Of a DNA stretch of 10,556 nucleotides, positions 6,696 through 10,556 are shown in pieces (the first letter of the stretch is position 1; each line of letters begins with the position of its first letter). Made by a program: the position numbers and the translations under genes. This DNA comes from an uncultured Phaeodactylibacter sp. GTDB taxonomy: Bacteria; Bacteroidota; Bacteroidia; Chitinophagales; Saprospiraceae. Where the stretch lies: assembly GCA_913062745.1 (NCBI GenBank), contig CAJXXJ010000072.1, forward strand, positions 1 to 10,556, in the 5' to 3' direction. The notes beneath the pieces are model-generated. The model did no database searches, had not been told where the DNA came from, and worked only from the letters and a program-made list of their open reading frames with translations.

Positions 6696-7028
6696 TCAAT
6701 CCACCAGCATCTCCCGGATAACGGATTTGATTTGCTCCACTTCCCCATCTTTCAGGCTTTCTGCGGACTTGATAATCCGCCGACGGTCGATGGTCCTGAT
6801 TTGATCAAGGACCGCCCAGCTTTTCTGCTTACGCAAACGGACCGGGACACGGGTAGGGTAATTTTTTGAAGTGGAGGTAAGCGGGGCAATAATGACCGTA
6901 CGCAGCTGCCGGTTCATCTCATCAGGCGATAAGACAACGCAGGGCCGTGTTTTTTTGATCTCACTGCCCACCGTGGGATCCAGATTGACAATAACAACCT
7001 GGTATTGTTCAATGTCTAGCTCTATCAT
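6696..7028 (-). CDS. mazF: MazF/PemK family toxin (endoribonuclease)
   Basis: The 110-aa protein matches the MazF/PemK/CcdB fold, sequence-specific mRNA interferases that are held inactive by their antitoxin. Typical motifs are present: VVIVNLDPTVGSEIKKTRP (11-29) with the catalytic-type Arg28, VVLSPDEMN (31-39), IIAPLTST (46-53) carrying the conserved Thr51/Ser52, and WAVLDQIRTIDRRRI (71-85). The length is normal and there is no sign of inactivation. It follows the antitoxin gene after 6 nt (AAGGAT, which could serve as a weak ribosome binding site) and ends 4 nt from the stop of the convergent guanidino-enzyme gene. The recognised cleavage sequence cannot be predicted. Confidence 0.95.
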   Translation of the reverse strand: MIELDIEQYQVVIVNLDPTVGSEIKKTRPCVVLSPDEMNRQLRTVIIAPLTSTSKNYPTRVPVRLRKQKSWAVLDQIRTIDRRRIIKSAESLKDGEVEQIKSVIREMLVD

Positions 7029-7034
7029 ATCCTT

Positions 7035-7277
7035 TTACAGATTATCCATATCCTCATCTTCAAAGAGGTCATCGATCAATAGCTCGTCTTCTCCTTCTTC
7101 ATGCATGCGCCGGAAGGCATCTTCCCAACCAACCCGGGCTGCCGGAACAGGCCGAAGTACCAGGCAATCCTCTTCCATAATCAGCTCGAGCTCCTCCCCA
7201 ATGCCGTAGTGATCCAGGATAGGCTTGGCAAGCCTTATGCCTTTGGAGTTCCCTATTTTAATCACAGCAACTTTCAT
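7035..7277 (-). CDS. mazE: MazE-like antitoxin, SpoVT-AbrB domain
   Basis: The 80-aa protein begins MKVAVIKIGNSKGIRLAKPIL, the classical swapped-hairpin AbrB/MazE DNA-binding domain (residues 1-45), followed by GWEDAFRRMHEEGED (50-64) and a very acidic tail (ELLIDDLFEDEDMDNL). In MazE proteins the tail binds and blocks the MazF dimer and the N-terminal domain represses the operon. It lies directly upstream of mazF in the usual antitoxin-first order. The promoter and half-sites at 7278-7328 are the likely target of autorepression. Confidence 0.95.
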   Translation of the reverse strand: MKVAVIKIGNSKGIRLAKPILDHYGIGEELELIMEEDCLVLRPVPAARVGWEDAFRRMHEEGEDELLIDDLFEDEDMDNL

Positions 7278-7306
7278 AAGTAACTACTTTGTACTTACAA
7301 AAGTAC
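7278..7306 (-). promoter_or_regulatory. candidate MazE/MazEF operator with four TACTT/AAGTA half-sites
   Basis: Four copies of the same pentamer lie in 29 nt: AAGTA (7278-7282), TACTT (7285-7289), TACTT (7292-7296) and AAGTA (7301-7305). They form two inverted repeats, with spacers of 2 and 4 nt; the second is extended to 7-bp arms (7290-7307). They cover the -7 element and the start site of the mazEF promoter, as expected for an autorepressor operator. The binding role is inference. Confidence 0.6.
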
Positions 7307-7328
7307 AGCTTTTCTCATTTACGATCAA
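7298..7328 (-). promoter_or_regulatory. mazEF promoter (Bacteroidota type)
   Basis: On the minus strand TTG (7328-7326), a 20-nt spacer and TACTTTTG (7305-7298) fit the TTG-N20-TAnnTTTG consensus exactly. Transcription would begin near 7290, leaving a leader of about 13 nt before the mazE ATG. Confidence 0.82.
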
Positions 7329-7363
7329 GTGGCTGCAAAACGACCGTAACTTGCTCTGCCCGG

Positions 7364-9946
7364 CTATTCCTCTGCCACGACCAAACGCAACACCCGCACC
7401 TTCCCCGCAGCCTGCACCCTGACAAAATACAGCCCTGCAGATAGACCCTGCAGCGACATCCGGTGCTGTGGCCCACGGAAAGCAGCCGACTGTAGTACCC
7501 GCCCGCTCACATCCATCAGTTCCAGATTTACCAGCGCCGGAGAGGGCAGTTCCGAAATCCGGATGTCCACCGCCTCACTGGCAGGATTGGGAAAAAGGCG
7601 GGCGGCAAGCGGCGGCATGATTGCTTCCTCTGCCTGTACCACCGGCTCCGGGCTGATGGTCAGGATAGCCGAGCCTCTGCCCGCCAATTCCAGGCCGGCG
7701 GGCTGCCAGCTGCTGAAGCCGCCGTTACTGTTTAGCGTAAGCGTGCCGTAGGTATTGCCGCTCAGCAAATCGGTAACGTAGTATTCCCCGGAAGGCAGGG
7801 AGGAGACCGGCATGCTCAGCTCCGGAGCAGCAGTGCCGTCCCCGAGATTGGTCACGACCACTACCGCCTCCTGCTCCACGATGCGGGCAAAGCTGAAGAG
7901 CTGTTCGTCCGCAGTGGCTACAGAAAGCAGATACCCCTGCCGCAGCGCTTCCCGCTCCTGCCGGATGTGCACGAGCTGCCGGTAGTGATTGAGCAGGGAG
8001 CCGGGCTCCGCAGATAGCTCTGCCACATTATTGCTGAGGTAGTTGGCGCCCAGGCCTATCCAGGGGCTGACGTTGGAGAAACCCGCCTGCGGGCCATCGG
8101 TCCACTGCATCGGGCGGCGCAGATTGGGGTGCGCGCCGGTGCCAGTCATACCGATTTCTTCGCCGTAGTAGATGAAGGGCACGCCCGGCAGGGTAAGGTA
8201 TATCGTCGCTGCTTGTTTCATCTTCAGCACGTCCTCCCCCATCTGACTGTAGATGCGGTCGATATCGTGGTTGGTCAGGAAGGTGGCGTACTGTAGCTTT
8301 GGGTACGCATTCTGAATCTCCTCCAGGCGCTGCCGCAGTACAGCCGGCGACTGACTGTGGACGGTGCTGATGATGCCGTACGCCAGGTCAAACTCAAAGC
8401 ATACATCCAGCCGGCCATTCTGCACGTAGGGCACCACGGAAGCCGTATTGGACCACACCTCTCCCACGGTAAAGGCATCAGGGTCCACGCTCTTGTAGCG
8501 GTCGCGGAATGCCTCCAGCAGCTGAAAGGTCTCCGGAGTGTTTTCCAGCACCGTCACCCCGTCTTCGTCCAGGTATTTGATGGCATCAAGGCGGAAACCA
8601 TCTACGCCTTTATTGAGCCAGAACTCAGCAATATCAAACATCTCTTCCTGTACCGGGGGGTGTTCATAGTTCAAATCCGGCATGCCGCTCCAGAAAATAC
8701 CGTAGTAAAACTCACCAGCCCGCTGATGCCAGATCTGCTGCCCCCAGGGCCCGATAATGCCCGGGTTGTTATCCCGCCAGATGTACCAGTCGCGGTACGC
8801 GCTGTCCGGGTCGAAAGATTGCTGAAACCAGGGATGCTGACTCGAGGTATGGTTCATCACATAGTCGATAATGATTTTGATGCCCCGCTCGTGGGCCGCA
8901 TCCAGCAGCGCTTCGAAATCTTCCATCGTGCCGTAGTCCGGCTCGGTGGCGTAATAGTCCGTCACATCGTAGCCGTGGTAAGAGGGCGACTCCATCATCG
9001 GCATCAGCCAGATACCGGTGATGCCCAGGTCGGTATCCGTTTCCGGGTCGCCATCGTTGAGATAGTCCAGCTTTTCAATAATGCCCTGAAAATCACCTAT
9101 CCCATCTCCATCGCTATCGTAAAAACTGCGGACGAAGATTTCGTAAAACACCTCATCATTCCACCAGTAGGTCTCGTAATCCAGGGAGAAGGCCGGGTCG
9201 CAGAGCGTACAACTGCCAAAGCAGTAGACCGGGTTAGACGAGCCTCCCACGGTAGCAGCCGCAGTACGCACCCGCTGATTGTCCGGCCCGGCTACCGTGC
9301 AATCCTCCGGCAGGGCTTCCGCCTCGCCGCCATTCAAAAATACGTACTGATATTCGCCGGAAGGCACCTCTACATTGACCTCCCAGGCACCGTCTCCGTT
9401 ACTGTCTGAAAGCGGCACCGCCACCGGGTCCCAATCGGACGGAAAACCTGCTGCCTCCTGGAAGTCGCCCATGACGTATACGCCTTCCGGCGAAACCGGC
9501 AAGCCATCCATATTCACCGCCAGGCGCAGCTGCGCATTGCAGGAGTCAAAAGCAACGACCGGCATCGTACGGCCCAGCTCACCGACCACGAGTTCGCGGT
9601 TGAAATTGCCGCCTCCGTCGTTGATTGCGCAATCTGCGCCTGGCAGCTCCGGCTTTTCGCCCCAGCTACTGCCATTGATAAATTTGTATAAATAGCTGCC
9701 CGGCGGGAGCATAACGGTCAGCTCGTATACTTCATCGCCATCCGGGTCTGTGAGTTCCGACAAGCCCGGTGCCCAGTTGCTGCTGTAGCCCGCCGGCACC
9801 TGAAAAGTACCCGCCACGTGCACGCCATTGGGGGAAACCTGCTCCTGACTCATATCTACGCGGAAGGTGAGCTCCACGTCCTGAGCAGAGGCAGAAAGAA
9901 ACAATACTGCGCCGAGAGCGGCAAGGAAGGATCGGATGGCTGTCAT
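7364..9946 (-). CDS. secreted GH13 alpha-amylase-family enzyme with T9SS sorting domain
   Basis: The 860-aa protein is an extracellular alpha-glucan hydrolase (amylase, glucosidase or pullulanase-like; exact specificity unknown). A signal peptide (1-21, cleavage after ASA or SAQ) is followed by two related beta-sandwich-like modules (about 23-125 and 138-240) that share VSPNGVHVAG/VSPEGVYVMG and PPGSYLYKF/PSGEYQYVF. The (beta/alpha)8 domain starts near 262 (VFYEIFVRSFYDSDGDGIGDF, a calcium-site-like loop) and shows all GH13 regions: DYVMNH (361-366), GFRLDAIKY with nucleophile Asp454, GEVW with acid/base Glu496, and TNHD with Asp561. A beta domain follows (about 660-765). The end is a type A Por sorting domain (LFPNPASEAVDI, 784-795; SAGLYFVRV, 836-844; basic VRVLRLVV), which directs export through T9SS with tail removal. 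No SusC/SusD or other glucan gene is adjacent, so it is a stand-alone gene. Confidence 0.95.
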   Translation of the reverse strand: MTAIRSFLAALGAVLFLSASAQDVELTFRVDMSQEQVSPNGVHVAGTFQVPAGYSSNWAPGLSELTDPDGDEVYELTVMLPPGSYLYKFINGSSWGEKPELPGADCAINDGGGNFNRELVVGELGRTMPVVAFDSCNAQLRLAVNMDGLPVSPEGVYVMGDFQEAAGFPSDWDPVAVPLSDSNGDGAWEVNVEVPSGEYQYVFLNGGEAEALPEDCTVAGPDNQRVRTAAATVGGSSNPVYCFGSCTLCDPAFSLDYETYWWNDEVFYEIFVRSFYDSDGDGIGDFQGIIEKLDYLNDGDPETDTDLGITGIWLMPMMESPSYHGYDVTDYYATEPDYGTMEDFEALLDAAHERGIKIIIDYVMNHTSSQHPWFQQSFDPDSAYRDWYIWRDNNPGIIGPWGQQIWHQRAGEFYYGIFWSGMPDLNYEHPPVQEEMFDIAEFWLNKGVDGFRLDAIKYLDEDGVTVLENTPETFQLLEAFRDRYKSVDPDAFTVGEVWSNTASVVPYVQNGRLDVCFEFDLAYGIISTVHSQSPAVLRQRLEEIQNAYPKLQYATFLTNHDIDRIYSQMGEDVLKMKQAATIYLTLPGVPFIYYGEEIGMTGTGAHPNLRRPMQWTDGPQAGFSNVSPWIGLGANYLSNNVAELSAEPGSLLNHYRQLVHIRQEREALRQGYLLSVATADEQLFSFARIVEQEAVVVVTNLGDGTAAPELSMPVSSLPSGEYYVTDLLSGNTYGTLTLNSNGGFSSWQPAGLELAGRGSAILTISPEPVVQAEEAIMPPLAARLFPNPASEAVDIRISELPSPALVNLELMDVSGRVLQSAAFRGPQHRMSLQGLSAGLYFVRVQAAGKVRVLRLVVAEE

Positions 9947-9971
9947 GCGAAATGATTGTGAGTTATGGGTT

Positions 9972-9979
9972 CAAAAATA
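9972..9979 (-). promoter_or_regulatory. -7 element of the amylase gene promoter
   Basis: TATTTTTG on the minus strand (9979-9972) matches TAnnTTTG and lies 25 nt before the ATG at 9946, giving a leader of about 20 nt. No TTG is found at the proper upstream distance (the area is occupied by the terminator hairpin), so the promoter may be weak or activator-dependent. Confidence 0.5.
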
Positions 9980-9993
9980 AGCCCTATTATAAT

Positions 9994-10030
9994 AAAATGG
10001 CCAGACTGCGCTACACAGTCTGGCCATTTT
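9994..10030 (-). terminator. intrinsic terminator of the OmpA-family gene
   Basis: A perfect 15-bp stem (9994-10008 with 10016-10030) with a 7-nt loop lies 25 nt after the OmpA-family stop codon. On the minus strand it ends in TTTT followed by ATTATAAT, a U-rich tail. The A/T-flanked symmetry could also terminate plus-strand transcription. Confidence 0.88.
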
Positions 10031-10055
10031 AGAGCCTTTAAAGGCCTATTTCCGG

Positions 10056-10556
10056 TTAGTTCGCCAGCTCCGGGGCTTCCAGCAGCTCAAAGAACTGATC
10101 AAGCCGCGGGGTAATAACGATTTCGGTACGGCGGTTGAGGCTGCGGCCGCCGGAGCTTGAATTTTCTGCGATGGGCAAAAACTGGGAGCGGCCCGCTGCT
10201 ATCATGCGCTCCGGTGCCACGTAGTGCTCTTCTTCCAGCACGCGTACTACTGCAGTCGCCCGCTTTACGCTCAGGTCCCAGTTGTCTTTGATGCAGGAAT
10301 TGCCAATCGGGACATCATCAGTATGCCCTTCCACCACGATATCGATATTGTCCTGGGCTTTCAGTACCTGAGCCACCTTGTTGAGTGCATCCTCACCTTT
10401 CGGGTCTACCTTGGTCGAACCTGTTTTGAAGAGCAGTTTTTCCGATAAGGATACATAGAGCTTTCCGTCTTTGAGCTCCACCGACAACTGATCATCGGAG
10501 AAACCGATCAGGGCCTCGCTGATATTATTTTTCAATCGAATAAGGGCCGAATCCTT
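10056..10556 (-). CDS. OmpA-family protein, C-terminal peptidoglycan-binding domain; N-terminus beyond window
   Basis: The visible 166 residues are the C-terminal part of an OmpA/MotB-like protein that anchors the outer membrane or a membrane complex to peptidoglycan. The frame is open to the window edge (KDSALIRLKNNISEAL...), so the TTG at 10535 is not taken as the start; the true N-terminus lies outside. Family landmarks follow: KLYVSLSEKLLFKTGS before the domain, VVEGHTDDVPIG, the NWDLSVKRA motif with the diaminopimelate-binding type Asp and Arg residues, and GGRSLNRRTEIVITP. The protein ends in a short acidic tail (FFELLEAPELAN). In Bacteroidota such domains often follow a lipoprotein signal and a coiled coil, which may be what lies upstream here. 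The terminator at 9994-10030 closes the gene. Confidence 0.92.
   Translation of the reverse strand, partial: KDSALIRLKNNISEALIGFSDDQLSVELKDGKLYVSLSEKLLFKTGSTKVDPKGEDALNKVAQVLKAQDNIDIVVEGHTDDVPIGNSCIKDNWDLSVKRATAVVRVLEEEHYVAPERMIAAGRSQFLPIAENSSSGGRSLNRRTEIVITPRLDQFFELLEAPELAN

Noticed and set aside
5810..6748. A 312-codon minus-strand open frame over the guanidino-enzyme gene, running into mazF.
   Set aside because: It is the antisense shadow of a gene with clear active-site motifs and also overlaps the mazF coding sequence out of frame.
8357..9409. A 350-codon plus-strand open frame inside the amylase gene.
   Set aside because: It lies fully antisense to the GH13 catalytic domain and shows no recognisable domain or start signal.

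Overview
This window looks like a chromosomal stretch from a Bacteroidota bacterium, and I would guess the Saprospiria (Lewinella-like) side of the phylum. The direct evidence is a large secreted protein that ends in a type IX secretion (Por/T9SS type A) sorting domain, promoters of the Bacteroidota form (TTG, about 20 nt, TAnnTTTG), few Shine-Dalgarno sequences, and an OmpA-like protein of a type common in this phylum. The genes are GC-rich, so several long antisense reading frames are only shadows. The genus is inference.

Layout from left to right. Positions 1-764 (minus) hold the end-less part of a putative zinc metallopeptidase-like protein (HEIAH motif) that runs off the left edge and appears to lack its normal N-terminus. 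A bidirectional terminator (906-945) separates it from a complete biosynthetic-type thiolase (968-2146, minus). Upstream of the thiolase is a 220-bp imperfect inverted-repeat element (2179-2398), then a strong promoter, an initiator tRNA-fMet gene and its terminator (2488-2673, plus). Next come an NMT1/THI5-like substrate-binding-fold protein without a signal peptide (2771-3688, plus), and an unrecognised 143-aa protein (3693-4124, minus) that converges on it with 4 nt between stops.

Positions 4382-6691 (plus) hold a tight two-gene operon: a threonine-synthase-like PLP enzyme with an N-terminal zinc ribbon and a very basic C-terminal tail, and a guanidino-modifying (arginine deiminase/DDAH/amidinotransferase superfamily) enzyme. 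This pair is the least explained metabolic unit in the window. It again converges with a 4-nt gap on a mazEF-type toxin-antitoxin operon (6696-7277, minus), which has a clear promoter overlapped by four TACTT/AAGTA half-sites.

The right part holds a secreted 860-aa GH13 alpha-amylase-family enzyme with two tandem N-terminal beta-sandwich-like modules and a T9SS sorting tail (7364-9946, minus), a perfect 15-bp terminator hairpin, and the C-terminal peptidoglycan-binding part of an OmpA-family protein that runs off the right edge (10056-10556, minus).

No CRISPR array, insertion sequence, rRNA gene or phage gene was seen. Most genes are single transcription units; only the PLP/guanidino pair and mazEF are clear operons.
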